64,000 bases of DNA from Oceanobacillus sp. HTM 045 (GCA_009733745.1 WNWL01000004.1:374001-438000), one strand, 5' to 3'; shown: positions 1 to 12,960, counted from the stretch's first letter. Notes: generated by a model from the sequence alone, not told the origin. Numbers and translations are program-made.

Positions 1-176
1 GCGGCCTTCGCGTCCTCCAGCGGGAAGATCAGCGGCTCGGCGCCCGCCGCCTCGATCTCCGCGAAGCCCTCGCGCCGCCGGGTGGTGCCGATCACCCGCC
101 AGCCCTGAGGCAGCAGCAGCCGGGCCAGCGCCCGGGCCGAATAGCCGAGGCCGATGCAGAGCAGGGTCTTCGTCAT
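1..176 (-). CDS. NAD(P)-binding SDR/epimerase-like protein, N-terminal part
   Basis: The gene starts with ATG at 176 and runs off the left edge, so only about 58 residues are visible. The N-terminus MTKTLLCIGLGYSARALARLL is a beta strand followed by a G-x-G-x-x-A turn, as in Rossmann NAD(P)-binding folds of the extended SDR/epimerase type. It continues with a basic GTTRR segment that could favour NADP. Substrate and pathway cannot be told from this fragment. It is divergent from the TPR gene at 236, with about 60 bp between the starts. Confidence 0.6.
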   Translation of the reverse strand, partial: MTKTLLCIGLGYSARALARLLLPQGWRVIGTTRRREGFAEIEAAGAEPLIFPLEDAKA

Positions 177-235
177 GGTCCTCGCCCGTCCGATGCGCTA
201 GATGGTGCTCGAAATCATAGTGGGAGCCGCCCGGA

Positions 236-976
236 ATGCGAGCCATCGCCGCCCTTCTCGCCGCCCTTCTCGCCGCCAGCCCCGCATGGGCCGTGGAGGA
301 CTACGCCTCCTGCGCCGCGCTGGTCTCCGCCGACCCGGCCACCGCCGAGGTGGAGGCGGATCGCTGGGAGCGGTTCGGCGGCGGCGCGCCCGCGGCGCAC
401 TGCAAGGCACTGGCGCTGGAGGCGCAGGGCGCCGACCTCAAGGCCGCCGAGGTGCTGATCTATGCGTTCGAGATCTATCCCGAGCTGCAGCCGCGCGCGC
501 AGGCGGAGATCCTCGCGCAGGCGGCGCGCATCTACGTGAAGCGCGGCCTCTACGAGCAGGCCGACTACATTCTCAACCGCGCGGCGGAGATCATGCCCGA
601 CGCGCCCGACCTGCTCCGCGCCCGGGCCACGCTGCGCCTCGCTCAGGGCGCGCCCTCCGCGGCGGACGAGGACCTGACCCAGCTTCTTCAGGCCCATCCT
701 CCCACCGCCGAGGACGTGCTCCTACGCGCGACCGCACGCCGGCAGGCCGGCAGCATGGCCGACGCACGGTCCGACGCCGTCTGGGCGGCGGAACTGGCGC
801 CGGAAAGCGCGACCGTCTGGCTGGAACTCGGCGCGGCGGAAGCGGCGCTCGGCAACAAGGACGAGGCGCGGCGCGCATGGCTCAAGGCCATCTCCCTCGA
901 CCCGGACGGTGCCGAGGGCGCGATCGGGCGCACTGCGCAGCTCAGCCTGCAGAAGATGGAACTGGGCGCGGAATAG
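236..976 (+). CDS. exported tetratricopeptide-repeat protein
   Basis: This 246-residue protein opens with a clear Sec signal peptide ([19 protein letters not shown], cleavage predicted after AWA), so it should be periplasmic. The rest is Ala-rich helical repeat sequence. TPR-like units are visible around residues 95-130 ([17 protein letters not shown]), 135-170 and 185-235 ([22 protein letters not shown], quoted in part: [15 protein letters not shown]). No catalytic domain is present, so a scaffold or binding role is likely but the partner is unknown. A GGGAG sequence lies upstream of the start. The 3' end overlaps the convergent queG gene by 35 nt. Confidence 0.7.
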   Translation: MRAIAALLAALLAASPAWAVEDYASCAALVSADPATAEVEADRWERFGGGAPAAHCKALALEAQGADLKAAEVLIYAFEIYPELQPRAQAEILAQAARIYVKRGLYEQADYILNRAAEIMPDAPDLLRARATLRLAQGAPSAADEDLTQLLQAHPPTAEDVLLRATARRQAGSMADARSDAVWAAELAPESATVWLELGAAEAALGNKDEARRAWLKAISLDPDGAEGAIGRTAQLSLQKMELGAE

Positions 977-2072
977 CCGCGTCCCACTCCGCCGCGACCT
1001 CCGGGTCGGGATCGTCCCGCCTCAGACGCGCGAGCGCCTCGCGGGGCACCAGCCGCGACAGCGCCCATACCGCCGCGCCCCGCACCAGCGGCGCCTCGTC
1101 GCCGAGCAGGCGCTCCGCGTGGGGTGCCAGCGCCGCCTCGCCCGAATTGCCGATGGCGATGAGAACGTTCCGAATGAACCGCGCCCGGCCGATCCGCTTG
1201 ATCGGCGAGCCGGAGAACCGCGCGCGGAAACTCGCGTCGTCCAGCCCCGCCAGTTCCGCCAGTTCCGGCGCACCCGCGCCGCGGTAGACCTCCCCCTCCG
1301 CCGCTTCGGCAAACTTGTTCCAGGGGCAGACCGCGAGGCAGTCGTCGCAGCCATAGATCCGGTTCCCCATCGGCGCGCGCAGCCCGCGCGGGATCGGTCC
1401 CTTCAGCTCGATTGTCAGGTAGGAGATGCAGCGCCGCGCATCGAGCAGGTAGGGCGTCGGGAAGGCCGCCGTCGGGCAGATGTCGAGGCAGCGTCGGCAG
1501 CTACCGCAATGGTCCCGCTCCGGCGGGTCCGCTTGCAGGTCCAGCGTCGTGAAGATGGCGCCGAGGAAGAACCACGAGCCAAGTTCGCGCGAGACGAGGT
1601 TGGTGTGCTTGCCCTGCCAGCCCACGCCCGCGGCGGCGGCCAGCGGCTTCTCCATCACCGGGGCGGTGTCGACGAAGACCTTGATCTCGCCGCCCGCCCG
1701 GTCGATCAGCCAGCGCCCGAGGCGCTTGAGCCGCTTCTTGACCACGTCGTGATAGTCGCGCCCCTGCGCGTAGACGCTGATCGCGGCGCGGTCGCGCGCG
1801 GCCAGCACGCCCATCGGGTCGGCCTCCGGCGCGTAGCTCTCGGCGAGCACGATCACGCTCCGCGCATCGGGCCAGAGCGCCGCCGGGTCGGAGCGCCAGC
1901 CGATCCGGTCGGCCATCCAGCCCATCTCGCCGTGACGCCCCGCGCCGACCCAGTCGCGCAGCCGCGCGCCCGCCGCGCCGATGCCCGGGCGAGTGAAGCC
2001 GCAGGCGTCGAAGCCGAGGGCGCGGGCCTCTCCGGCGATCGCGCTTCGCAGGTCGTCGGTGACGTCATCCAT
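942..2072 (-). CDS. queG: epoxyqueuosine reductase QueG
   Basis: QueG reduces epoxyqueuosine to queuosine in tRNA wobble positions, using cobalamin and two [4Fe-4S] clusters in the cytoplasm. The 376-residue protein has the DUF1730 N-terminal domain, then a ferredoxin-like segment with [12 protein letters not shown] and, about 50 residues later, [11 protein letters not shown], which are the two cluster-binding sets. A HEAT-like C-terminal segment ([20 protein letters not shown]) follows. The ATG at 2072 ([20 protein letters not shown]) was chosen because homologs begin near this point; an upstream in-frame extension to 2237 has no family similarity. The 3' end overlaps the TPR gene. Confidence 0.92.
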   Translation of the reverse strand: MDDVTDDLRSAIAGEARALGFDACGFTRPGIGAAGARLRDWVGAGRHGEMGWMADRIGWRSDPAALWPDARSVIVLAESYAPEADPMGVLAARDRAAISVYAQGRDYHDVVKKRLKRLGRWLIDRAGGEIKVFVDTAPVMEKPLAAAAGVGWQGKHTNLVSRELGSWFFLGAIFTTLDLQADPPERDHCGSCRRCLDICPTAAFPTPYLLDARRCISYLTIELKGPIPRGLRAPMGNRIYGCDDCLAVCPWNKFAEAAEGEVYRGAGAPELAELAGLDDASFRARFSGSPIKRIGRARFIRNVLIAIGNSGEAALAPHAERLLGDEAPLVRGAAVWALSRLVPREALARLRRDDPDPEVAAEWDAAIPRPVPSSAG

Positions 2073-2211
2073 GACCGGGCACGCTATCCGATTGGGGCGA
2101 GACTTGGCGAGGTCGCTGCCTATTACCGTTCCTGCCCCGCCGCCACATTCCCGCCCTGCGAATCCCTTATCCATGCCCTCGGGGGCGACCTTGCAGCCAG
2201 AGGGGGATGCA

Positions 2212-2508
2212 ATGAAGTCGGAACCCATGCTGGGCAAGTTGCTTCTCGCTTTCGTGGTCGTGTTGTTTTCCGCTCAAACTGCCGGTTCGGGAGACATCGC
2301 GCCCGACACGGCGGATCCGCGCGCGGCGACCGTGCCGATGCGGGCCATCCATGTCCCCAGGCCCGCCCCGGCAACCGCGCCGGAAGACCGCGCCGCTGAG
2401 ATGATGCGCGCGCGGATGGAGGGCCTGTCGGGCGAGGAGCGTGTCCTCGCCGCTCTTGCCGCGGCCCTTGTACTCAGTGCCGGCGACTCCCGCATCGGGA
2501 AGCGCTGA
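2212..2508 (+). CDS. small exported or membrane-anchored protein, unknown function
   Basis: A 98-residue ORF starting with ATG at 2212, preceded by a purine-rich GAGGGGG about 8 nt upstream. The N-terminus [25 protein letters not shown] is a short basic stretch and a hydrophobic core, so a signal peptide or single anchor is likely. The mature part is polar with several Pro and Met residues ([17 protein letters not shown]) and a hydrophobic helix near the C-terminus ([14 protein letters not shown]). I do not recognise a family. A possible long-range stem (GGCCCGCC at 2529-2536 with GGCGGGCC at 2561-2568) lies just after the stop. Confidence 0.5.
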   Translation: MKSEPMLGKLLLAFVVVLFSAQTAGSGDIAPDTADPRAATVPMRAIHVPRPAPATAPEDRAAEMMRARMEGLSGEERVLAALAAALVLSAGDSRIGKR

Positions 2509-2704
2509 ACTCTCGCTGTATGGTGCCTGGCCCGCCGCTGCCGTGACGTCCCTCCGGCGTGGCGGGCCTTCGCTCTCCCTGACATCCCCGACAATCCCTG
2601 ATCTGCCGTGCCGCGCGCGATGCCCCAATTTCGCCTCAGGATTCGGCCTATGGTTGTGCCGTAGGGGGTAGCGGGTCGGGAGCCGCAGCACAGGGGTAAT
2701 GCCC

Positions 2705-2851
2705 ATGTCGATGCGGATGATGATCCAGTTGCTTGTCGTTACCGGTGCCCTCGTTGTGTGGTCGGCTCATGGCGCGTTCTTCGGCGCGTCAGCGGAGCCG
2801 CAGGGGCCTTCGGTTTCCGCGCGTGCGATTGCCGCGGAGATGGTTCGGTAG
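2705..2851 (+). CDS. 48-residue putative secreted or membrane peptide
   Basis: A short ORF of 48 codons plus stop, with ATG at 2705 and an AGGGG sequence about 8 nt upstream. The product begins MSMRMMIQLLVVTGALVVWS, a basic start followed by a hydrophobic segment, and ends in a short polar tail (EPQGPSVSARAIAAEMVR). A strong GC hairpin follows the stop within 6 nt, which makes a discrete small transcription unit plausible. Its length and hydrophobic N-terminus resemble the neighbouring gene at 2212, but no sequence relationship could be established. Function is unknown. Confidence 0.4.
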   Translation: MSMRMMIQLLVVTGALVVWSAHGAFFGASAEPQGPSVSARAIAAEMVR

Positions 2852-2856
2852 GGACA

Positions 2857-2877
2857 GCGGGGCGCCGGGCGCCCCGC
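2857..2877. terminator. GC-rich hairpin between convergent genes
   Basis: GCGGGGCGCC and GGCGCCCCGC are perfectly complementary around one central G; realistically this is an 8-bp stem with a 5-nt loop. It lies 5 nt after the stop of the 48-codon ORF and 34 nt before the stop of the convergent GST gene. It is followed by GCGTTTCC on the plus strand, with only a weak T-run. Confidence 0.55.
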
Positions 2878-2910
2878 GCGTTTCCTCGGGAGAGGGTGCA
2901 GCCAGCCGGT

Positions 2911-3582
2911 TCAGAAATCCAGGTCGGCGTAATGCGCGGGCGGCGACGGGAAGCCCGGCAGGTGATCCGCCAGCAGGCCCCGGAACGAGGGGCGCGACTT
3001 GATCAGCGCATACCAGTCCCGCACCGATGCGAAATCGGCCCAGGGCACGTCGCCGGTGTAGTCGAGGCAGGAGAGATGCGCCGCCGCCGTCAGGTCGGCG
3101 ATGGTCATCCGCGGGCCGGCCAGCCAGTCGTTCGATTCGAGCAGCCAGGCGATGTAGTCCATGTGGAGCCGGATGTTCTTCAGCCCCGCGTTGATGCTCG
3201 CGCCATCCGGGTAGCCCGACCGCGAGAGCCGCTTGTTGATCCGCTCGTAGAGCAGGTTCTGCGTCACCTCGTGGTGGAACTTGTCGTCGAACCAGGCGAC
3301 GACGCGGCGGGTCTCGGCGCGGGTCTCCGGAGTCTCGGGCAGGAGCGATGGCTCGCGGACCGTCTCCTCCAGGAACTCGAAGATCGCGGTCGAGTCGGCG
3401 ATGGCCTGCCCGGAGGGCGTGACCAGCACCGGTACGCGGCCGGCCGGGTTGATGCGCAGGAAGTCCAGCCTCCGGTCCCAGGGTCGTTCCTCGATCAGGT
3501 CGGCCTCGACGCCCTTTTCCGACAGGACGAGCCTGATCTTGCGGCAGAAGGGAGACAGGGGGAGGTGAAACAGACGGTGCAT
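2911..3582 (-). CDS. glutathione S-transferase family protein
   Basis: A 223-residue cytosolic protein with the two-domain GST layout. The thioredoxin-like N-terminal domain (residues 1-80, MHRLFHLPLSPFCRKIRLVL) contains PFCRK in the active-site region, a cis-Pro segment (GRVPVLV) and the glutathione-binding DSTAI motif. An all-helical C-terminal domain contains the N-capping box region WLAGPRMTIADLTAAAHL. The Cys in PFC suggests a Cys-type (beta/omega-like) enzyme, but the substrate is unknown. ATG at 3582 matches the family start; the upstream in-frame extension looks non-coding. It is separated from mtgA by 91 nt. Confidence 0.85.
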   Translation of the reverse strand: MHRLFHLPLSPFCRKIRLVLSEKGVEADLIEERPWDRRLDFLRINPAGRVPVLVTPSGQAIADSTAIFEFLEETVREPSLLPETPETRAETRRVVAWFDDKFHHEVTQNLLYERINKRLSRSGYPDGASINAGLKNIRLHMDYIAWLLESNDWLAGPRMTIADLTAAAHLSCLDYTGDVPWADFASVRDWYALIKSRPSFRGLLADHLPGFPSPPAHYADLDF

Positions 3583-3673
3583 CGCGCGCTCCGGTTGGCC
3601 TCGACACTCTCTGCCCGATGCCCCGCCCGCCATGCAACCCCCTTGACGGCCTGAGCTTTCGGCCGCCGGCCGG

Positions 3674-4435
3674 TCACGGGAGCGCGCAGCCGGCCCGCCC
3701 GTCGGCGCGGAGCGTCTCGGCCCCCGCCGTGATCGACCGGGCGCGCTTGCGGACATTGGCCGAGGGGTCCGCGGCGCTCCGGTTCTTCGGCGCGGGCAGG
3801 ACGGCGGCGAGCCGGGACGCCTGCGTGAGGCTCAGTTCCGCCGCGGGCAGTCCGAAATAGTGCTGCGCCGCCGCCTCAGCCCCGAACACGCCGGTGTCGA
3901 ACTCGACCATGTTGAGATAGACCTCGACGATGCGTTCCTTGGGCCAGAACGCTTCGATAAGCAGGGTGAAGCCCGCCTCCAGCCCCTTCCGCACCCAGGA
4001 CCGCTCGGGCCAGAGGAAGACGTTCTTAGCCACCTGCTGCGAGATGGTCGACGCGCCGCGCAGGCTGCGACCCTCCTCGTTGGCCTTCATCGCGGCGCGG
4101 ATCGCCTCGATGTCGAAACCCCAGTGGGCACAGAAATTGGCATCCTCCGCGGCGATCACGCTGCGAACGAGATGCGGCGACATCTCGCCGATGTCGCGCC
4201 ACTCCCGCTCGAAGGTGTCGAGCCGCCACCACTCCGTCGCCATGTAGTACCCGCCGGGCGGGTCGATCCAGCGGTAGGCGAGCACCCAGAGCGTCGGCAC
4301 GGCCATGGCCAGCAGGATGAGCCGCCCGAGCCAGCGGAACGGGCGGAAGCGGCGCCGCTTCGGCGCGGGTTTCGCCCGTGCGTTCGTCTGCGCCCTCGAC
4401 TGCGCCTTGCTCTTTTCCGTCTTCCGCCTGGCCAC
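3674..4435 (-). CDS. mtgA: monofunctional biosynthetic peptidoglycan transglycosylase
   Basis: MtgA polymerises lipid II into glycan strands (GT51 family) at the periplasmic face of the inner membrane. The 253-residue protein has a basic cytoplasmic tail (about 30 residues, Lys/Arg-rich), one membrane segment (about 36-56) and the GT51 domain. Motif 1, VIAAEDANFCAHWG, contains the catalytic Glu97; motif 2 is GASTISQQVAKN; motif 3 includes KERIVEVYLN. There is no transpeptidase domain. The start codon is GTG at 4435, the only suitable start upstream of the basic tail. It lies downstream of gltB on the same strand. Confidence 0.9.
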   Translation of the reverse strand: MARRKTEKSKAQSRAQTNARAKPAPKRRRFRPFRWLGRLILLAMAVPTLWVLAYRWIDPPGGYYMATEWWRLDTFEREWRDIGEMSPHLVRSVIAAEDANFCAHWGFDIEAIRAAMKANEEGRSLRGASTISQQVAKNVFLWPERSWVRKGLEAGFTLLIEAFWPKERIVEVYLNMVEFDTGVFGAEAAAQHYFGLPAAELSLTQASRLAAVLPAPKNRSAADPSANVRKRARSITAGAETLRADGRAGCALP

Positions 4436-4509
4436 GGATGCCTGCCCGGTTGCCTCGTGGACGGATATGCCACGAAGCGCCGCCCGAGGCGACCGGAACG
4501 GTACGCCCC

Positions 4510-4525
4510 GCCCGATGGATCGGGC
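4510..4525 (-). terminator. small inverted repeat after gltB
   Basis: GCCCGAT and ATCGGGC form a perfect 7-bp stem with a 2-nt loop in the gap between gltB (stop at 4539) and mtgA (start at 4435). No T-run follows, so termination is uncertain. Confidence 0.3.
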
Positions 4526-4538
4526 AGGGCGGAGCCGG

Positions 4539-9064
<4,526 letters not shown>

Positions 9065-9068
<4 letters not shown>

Positions 9069-9760
9069 TGGCTGGCCTCCTTGATGGATAGCTGGATGCT
9101 GAAGACTTCGCTCTCGGGCGTGGCGGGCAGGCCGAGGACGCCGTCGATCGTCATGGTGCGCCCGTCCGGGCCGGTGCTGGTCATGCCGGTGGCGGCGAGG
9201 ACGACCGCGCCGTCCGACGCGCCGGCAAGCTGCGACCCGCCGGGCGCCGCGGCCCGCCAGGGCTGCTGGACGCGGATATCCACGCCGTCCTCCAGGCCGG
9301 GCAGTTCGGCGGAGATGGTCGCCTGCAGCTCGATGACCCGCCAGCCTTCCGGCGTAGCGCAGAATGTCACCGCGCCGAGGATCTTGCCGGGCACGCCCGA
9401 CCCGTCGGTTACCACAGCCGGCACGCCGCCGGTCGGCGGGCGGTTGAAGCCGATGCTGCTTTCCGTACCCGCCGCCCCGCGCCGGATCACCACGTCCCCG
9501 GCCGCGCCGAGGCCGACCGTATCGACGATCGCCGCCGGCCCCTCGAAGATCGTGCTCTGGATCCAGCCGAGCTCGCCGGGGCACTTGCCCGGGTCGAGCG
9601 GGCCGATCTCGGTCTTCACCGCCACGGGGCCGGCCCCGCCCTCGCCGGCTCCCGCGATGACGGAATAGCCGAGCCCGTCGGCCGCGTGACCGGGGCCGAA
9701 GGGCAGCACGAGCGCGGCGGCCAGCGCCGCGGTAGCACGGGAGGGGAGCGCGATCTTCAC
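9065..9760 (-). CDS. exported protein of unknown function, in gltD-gltB unit
   Basis: A 231-residue product with a Sec signal peptide ([26 protein letters not shown], cut after GHA, shown here as start MKIALPS and end GHA). The mature protein is Gly/Val-rich and predicted mostly beta, with two Cys (GKCPGE and TFCATPEGW) that could form a disulfide. No family is recognised. The start is GTG at 9760, 2 nt after the stop of the upstream small membrane protein. Its own stop overlaps the gltB start by 4 nt, so it is almost certainly co-translated with gltB. Why an exported protein sits here is unclear. Confidence 0.75.
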
Positions 9761-9762
9761 GG

Positions 9763-9972
9763 TCAATCCTCGTCGAAATCCCGCCGTCCGCGCCCCTTGT
9801 GGTAGTAGGGGAACAGGAAGGCGACGGTACCTGCCAGGAAGAAGACGGAGCCGAGCAGCGAGAACGGGTCGCGCGCGTTGATCGAGGAGATCAGGAAACA
9901 GCCCGCGCAGATCACGAACATCCACCAGCCAAGCAGGGTCCAGCCCTCGGCCTCGTCCTTCTTCATCTTCAT
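9763..9972 (-). CDS. small two-TM membrane protein, unknown function
   Basis: 69 residues. A charged N-terminus (MKMKKDEAEG) is followed by two hydrophobic segments, about residues 11-31 (WTLLGWWMFVICAGCFLISS) and 37-57 (FSLLGSVFFLAGTVAFLFPYY, beginning FSLLGSVFFL), and a basic-acidic tail KGRGRRDFDED. It is an inner-membrane hairpin by prediction, with no recognised domain. ATG at 9972 overlaps the stop of the upstream GFA gene (ATGA), and its stop is 2 nt before the next GTG start. Confidence 0.75.
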   Translation of the reverse strand: MKMKKDEAEGWTLLGWWMFVICAGCFLISSINARDPFSLLGSVFFLAGTVAFLFPYYHKGRGRRDFDED

Positions 9973-10388
9973 TCCGCACCCGCCCCGCCGGCAAAGGCGG
10001 CAAACACCTCCTCGCCGGTCATCTGCCTGCGCTCGCCCGCGAAGGCGTAGCAGCCGGGCTTCTCGTCCACGAAGATCTCGGCCTCGAAGTCGAGCCCCTC
10101 GAGGTCGTCGAGCAGGAAGGTGTTGATCGCGAGGAACGAGCCGTCGAGCGTCCGGTAGAAGATCGACGAGCCGCATTTCGCGCAGAACCCGCGCTCGGCC
10201 CAGTCCGACGACTGGTAGGTCGCCAGTTCGTCGCCCGCGAAGGTCACGTCACTGGCGTGAAAGCTGAAGAGCGGCCCGCCCGTCCACTTCCGGCAGAAGG
10301 AACAGTGGCAGGCATCCGTCTTGGTCGGCCGCTCCGCAACGGTGAATGTCACGGCGCCGCAGAGGCAACGCCCGGTTCCGGTGGTCAT
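9969..10388 (-). CDS. GFA (glutathione-dependent formaldehyde-activating-like) family protein, copy 2
   Basis: 139 residues with the CENP-V/GFA zinc-binding fold. The N-terminal GRCLCGAVTF supplies a C-x-C pair, DACHCSFCRKWTG supplies the C-x-C-x2-C set, and FCAKCGSSIFY supplies the last C-x2-C pair. Family members bind Zn and some react with glutathione adducts; the actual substrate is unknown. ATG at 10388 (MTTGTGRC) follows GGGAGAAG at good spacing and overlaps the stop of the paralogous upstream GFA gene by 4 nt. The two are tandem but clearly diverged. Confidence 0.9.
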   Translation of the reverse strand: MTTGTGRCLCGAVTFTVAERPTKTDACHCSFCRKWTGGPLFSFHASDVTFAGDELATYQSSDWAERGFCAKCGSSIFYRTLDGSFLAINTFLLDDLEGLDFEAEIFVDEKPGCYAFAGERRQMTGEEVFAAFAGGAGAE

Positions 10389-10810
10389 GGTTCTTCTCCC
10401 AGACATTGAGCCGCCGTCCTGCGCGGCCGTTCGTCGGTGAAACCGTACCATGCCGGCTGGTCGTCCACCCAGATGTGTTCCGAGATTTGCTGTCCGTGGT
10501 CCTCGGGCAGGGCGGAGACGTTGACGGCCCAGTCCCGCGGCTCGCCCGGGCGGCGCCAAAACAGGCTGGAGCCGCAGCGCGCGCAGAACCCGCGCTCGCC
10601 CTCCTTGGAACTGGCGAACCAGGTCAGCGCCTCGCCCCGCGTCACCGTCACGCCGTCGGCGAAGTGGAACGCCATGAACGGCCCGCCCCCGCCCCAGCGG
10701 CGGCACTGGCCGCAATGGCAGGGCCGGATCGAGGGTCCTTCGGGCGGCGTCCCCTCGAAGGCAACGGCGCCGCAGAGGCACTGCCCGGTGATCGTGCGGG
10801 TACCGGTCAT
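10385..10810 (-). CDS. GFA family protein, copy 1
   Basis: 141 residues with the same Zn-binding layout as its downstream neighbour: GQCLCGAVAFEG, RPCHCGQCRRWGGG and FCARCGSSLFW. Shared landmarks with copy 2 include the HAS/FHFADGVT region, ERGFC and IWVDDQPAWY near the C-terminus, so this is an old tandem duplication. ATG at 10810 overlaps the stop of the preceding membrane-protein gene by 4 nt. The reaction is not predictable from sequence. Confidence 0.88.
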   Translation of the reverse strand: MTGTRTITGQCLCGAVAFEGTPPEGPSIRPCHCGQCRRWGGGGPFMAFHFADGVTVTRGEALTWFASSKEGERGFCARCGSSLFWRRPGEPRDWAVNVSALPEDHGQQISEHIWVDDQPAWYGFTDERPRRTAAQCLGEEP

Positions 10811-11172
10811 GTCCGCTCCACGCCGAAGGTCATGAGGAGGAGGTAGGCCAGCGGCAGCGCGCCAAGCCCGGCGGCCGCCCACCTCACGTCGCCCTCCCAG
10901 CTTCGGGTCGCGAACCAGCAGAGGCCCGTGCCGAATGCCGCCAGGGCCCAGGCTGCGATGCCGAAGCTGCCAGTGTCGCTCCGCAGGGCGGGCGTGAAGG
11001 CCGCCGCGAGGCCGGCCACAAGGCCAACCAGAAAGAGCGCCCCGGCGATACCGCTGGAGAACCTCAGCGACGGCTGGAAGATGTGGCCGCGTGCTTCCGC
11101 GGCCTCCCGTTCCTGCTCGCTTGTGATGCCGTCCCGCACCAATGGCTCTCTCCGGGTTTCCTGAACAGTCAA
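10807..11172 (-). CDS. membrane protein of unknown function, first gene after gltD
   Basis: 121 residues with a polar N-terminal 35 residues (TSEQEREAAEARGHIFQPSL) and three or four hydrophobic segments (FSSGIAGALFLVGLVAGLAA, FGIAAWALAAFGTGLCWFA, AAAGLGALPLAYLLLMTFG). No family is recognised. No ATG is available. TTG at 11172 has GAGG about 8 nt upstream; a later in-frame GTG (residue 12, after a GGAGAG) is an alternative start that would give about 110 residues. The stop overlaps the GFA start, beginning the chain of coupled genes that ends at gltB. Confidence 0.6.
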   Translation of the reverse strand: MTVQETRREPLVRDGITSEQEREAAEARGHIFQPSLRFSSGIAGALFLVGLVAGLAAAFTPALRSDTGSFGIAAWALAAFGTGLCWFATRSWEGDVRWAAAGLGALPLAYLLLMTFGVERT

Positions 11173-11227
11173 TCAACGCCTCGGGCAACGAACACCCTGG
11201 GTCAGCGTGGCTTACCCTCGTACTCCT

Positions 11228-11249
11228 CCGGGCATGGTGGCATGCCCGG
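11228..11249. terminator. perfect 8-bp hairpin after gltD
   Basis: CCGGGCAT and ATGCCCGG are perfectly complementary with a 6-nt loop, 62 nt downstream of the gltD stop. There is no T-run on the minus strand, so it may be an attenuating or RNA-processing structure between gltD and the downstream genes rather than a full terminator. Confidence 0.4.
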
Positions 11250-11310
11250 CATCGACCGCCGTGGCGACCGGGGCTGCCCCCGTGCGCCAGCGCCCGGCGG
11301 CGCTCCGGAC

Positions 11311-12744
11311 CTATTCGGCGGCGATCCTTGCCGCCTCGTCGAAGCGCTTCAGCATCGCCTCCGCCGCCTCGCGCCCGTCGCGGATCGCCCAGACCACGAG
11401 CGACGCGCCGCGGACGATGTCGCCAGCCGCGTAGACACCGGGTAGGGCGGTCTCGTGGGTGCGGAAGTCCGCCTTCACGGTGCCCCAGCGGGTGACTTCG
11501 AGACCGTCCGTGTCCCAGAGCTTTGGCAGGTCCTCGGGTTCGAAGCCAAGCGCCTGGATCACGATGTCGGCGGGTTCGGTAAACTCCGACCCCGGCACCT
11601 CTTCCGGCGACTGCCGCCCGGTCTGGTCAGGCGCGCCGAGACGCATGGCGATGGCCTTCACGCCGGTGACCTTCGCGTCGCCGAGGAAACCCTTGGGCGC
11701 GGTCAGCCAGACGAACTCCACGCCTTCCTCCTCGGCGTTCTGCACCTCCCGCTGCGAGCCCGGCATGTTCGCCCGGTCGCGCCGGTAGAGGCACTTCACC
11801 GAGACCGCGCCCTGCCGCACCGCGGTGCGCACGCAGTCCATCGCCGTGTCGCCGCCGCCGATCACCACGACCCGCTTGCCGTCGGCGTTCAGCGTGCCGT
11901 CCTCGAAGGCGGGTACGCCGTCGCCGAAGGACTTGCGGTTCGATGCCGTAAGGTACTCCAGTGCCTGCACGATTCCCGGCAGGCCCGAGCCCGGGCCGCC
12001 GACCTCGCGGGTCTTGTAGACCCCGGTGCCGATCAGCACCGCGTCATGCTTCTCGCGGATCTCCGCGAAGGTGATGTCGGTGCCGACGTTGCAGTTGTAG
12101 ACGAACTCGACGCCGCCCTTCTCGAGCTGCTCGATCCGCTGCATGACGATCGGCTTCTCCAGCTTGAAGCCGGGAATACCGTAAGTCAGCAGACCGCCGC
12201 CGCGGTCGTAGCGGTCGTAGACGGTGACCTTCACGCCCGCCCGGCGCAGCGCGTCCGCCGCCGCGAGCCCCGCCGGCCCCGCACCGATCACGCCCACCGT
12301 CTCGCCGCGCTCATGGGCCGGTGCGATGGGCTTCACCCACCCCTCCTCCCAGGCGGTGTCGGTGATGTATTTCTCGATCGCGCCGATCGTGACAGTGCCG
12401 TGGCCCGACTGCTCGATAACGCAGTTGCCCTCGCAGAGCCGGTCCTGCGGGCAGATCCTGCCGCAGATTTCGGGGAAGGTGTTGGTCGACTGGCTGACCT
12501 CGTAGGCCTCGCGCAGCCGCCCCTCGGCGGTGAGCTTCAGCCAGTCGGGGATGTTGTTGTGCAGCGGGCAGTGCGACTGGCAGAAGGGCACCCCGCACTG
12601 CGAGCAGCGCGACGACTGCTCGGCGGCCTTCGCGTCAGCATACTCGCGGTAGATTTCCCCGAAATCCTCGCGCCGCTCGGAGACCGACCGCTTCTCCGGC
12701 ATGTCGCGCTCGACGGTCACGAATTTCAGCATCTTCTGTGGCAT
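11311..12744 (-). CDS. gltD: glutamate synthase (NADPH) small subunit
   Basis: GltD oxidises NADPH via FAD and passes electrons through iron-sulfur clusters to GltB. The 477-residue protein has the N-terminal cysteine sets RCSQCGVPFCQSHCPLHN and CGRICPQDRLCEGNC, which bind two [4Fe-4S] clusters. The FAD-binding GVIGAGPAGLAAADAL follows at about residues 150-165, then the NADPH-binding VVVIGGGDTAMDC. The C-terminal GVYAAGDIVRGASLVVWAI is typical. The gene faces a long upstream region shared with uppP. Unlike many gltBD operons, gltD comes first and gltB lies five genes downstream on the same strand. Confidence 0.96.
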   Translation of the reverse strand: MPQKMLKFVTVERDMPEKRSVSERREDFGEIYREYADAKAAEQSSRCSQCGVPFCQSHCPLHNNIPDWLKLTAEGRLREAYEVSQSTNTFPEICGRICPQDRLCEGNCVIEQSGHGTVTIGAIEKYITDTAWEEGWVKPIAPAHERGETVGVIGAGPAGLAAADALRRAGVKVTVYDRYDRGGGLLTYGIPGFKLEKPIVMQRIEQLEKGGVEFVYNCNVGTDITFAEIREKHDAVLIGTGVYKTREVGGPGSGLPGIVQALEYLTASNRKSFGDGVPAFEDGTLNADGKRVVVIGGGDTAMDCVRTAVRQGAVSVKCLYRRDRANMPGSQREVQNAEEEGVEFVWLTAPKGFLGDAKVTGVKAIAMRLGAPDQTGRQSPEEVPGSEFTEPADIVIQALGFEPEDLPKLWDTDGLEVTRWGTVKADFRTHETALPGVYAAGDIVRGASLVVWAIRDGREAAEAMLKRFDEAARIAAE

Positions 12745-12853
12745 GTCACCCCCAACGCCGGATCGCCGCTGTGCCGCTACGGATGCGCCACGACCTTACC
12801 CTGTCACGGCGCGAATTTCTCGACCATTGCGTGCCCCATAGACGAGATCGATA

Positions 12854-12896
12854 CGGAAAAAAAGTCATAACATATGACCTAAATCGCATTTTTCCG
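12854..12896. promoter_or_regulatory. nested dyad between gltD and uppP (possible operator)
   Basis: Outer arms CGGAAAAA (12854-12861) and TTTTTCCG (12889-12896) are perfectly complementary. Inside them, GTCATA-ACA-TATGAC (12864-12878) is a perfect 6-bp dyad with a 3-nt spacer. This is the most AT-rich stretch in the neighbourhood and lies in the divergent gltD/uppP intergenic region. It could be a regulator-binding site; the regulator is unknown. Confidence 0.45.
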
Positions 12897-12950
12897 AAAC
12901 GGAGTTGCGGGCGGGGTCGGGTGCGCGGCAATAATAGGTCAGTACATATT

Positions 12951-12960
12951 CCATATATGG
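12951..12960. promoter_or_regulatory. 10-bp palindrome CCATATATGG upstream of uppP
   Basis: CCATATATGG is a perfect palindrome 68 nt upstream of the uppP start, in an AT-rich island within very GC-rich DNA. It may be part of a promoter or operator for uppP; no clear -35/-10 pair was identified. Confidence 0.3.

Noticed and set aside
2072-2237. Longer N-terminus of QueG
   Set aside because: The extra 55 residues overlap the region of the small exported gene and do not resemble the family; ATG at 2072 fits homologs.
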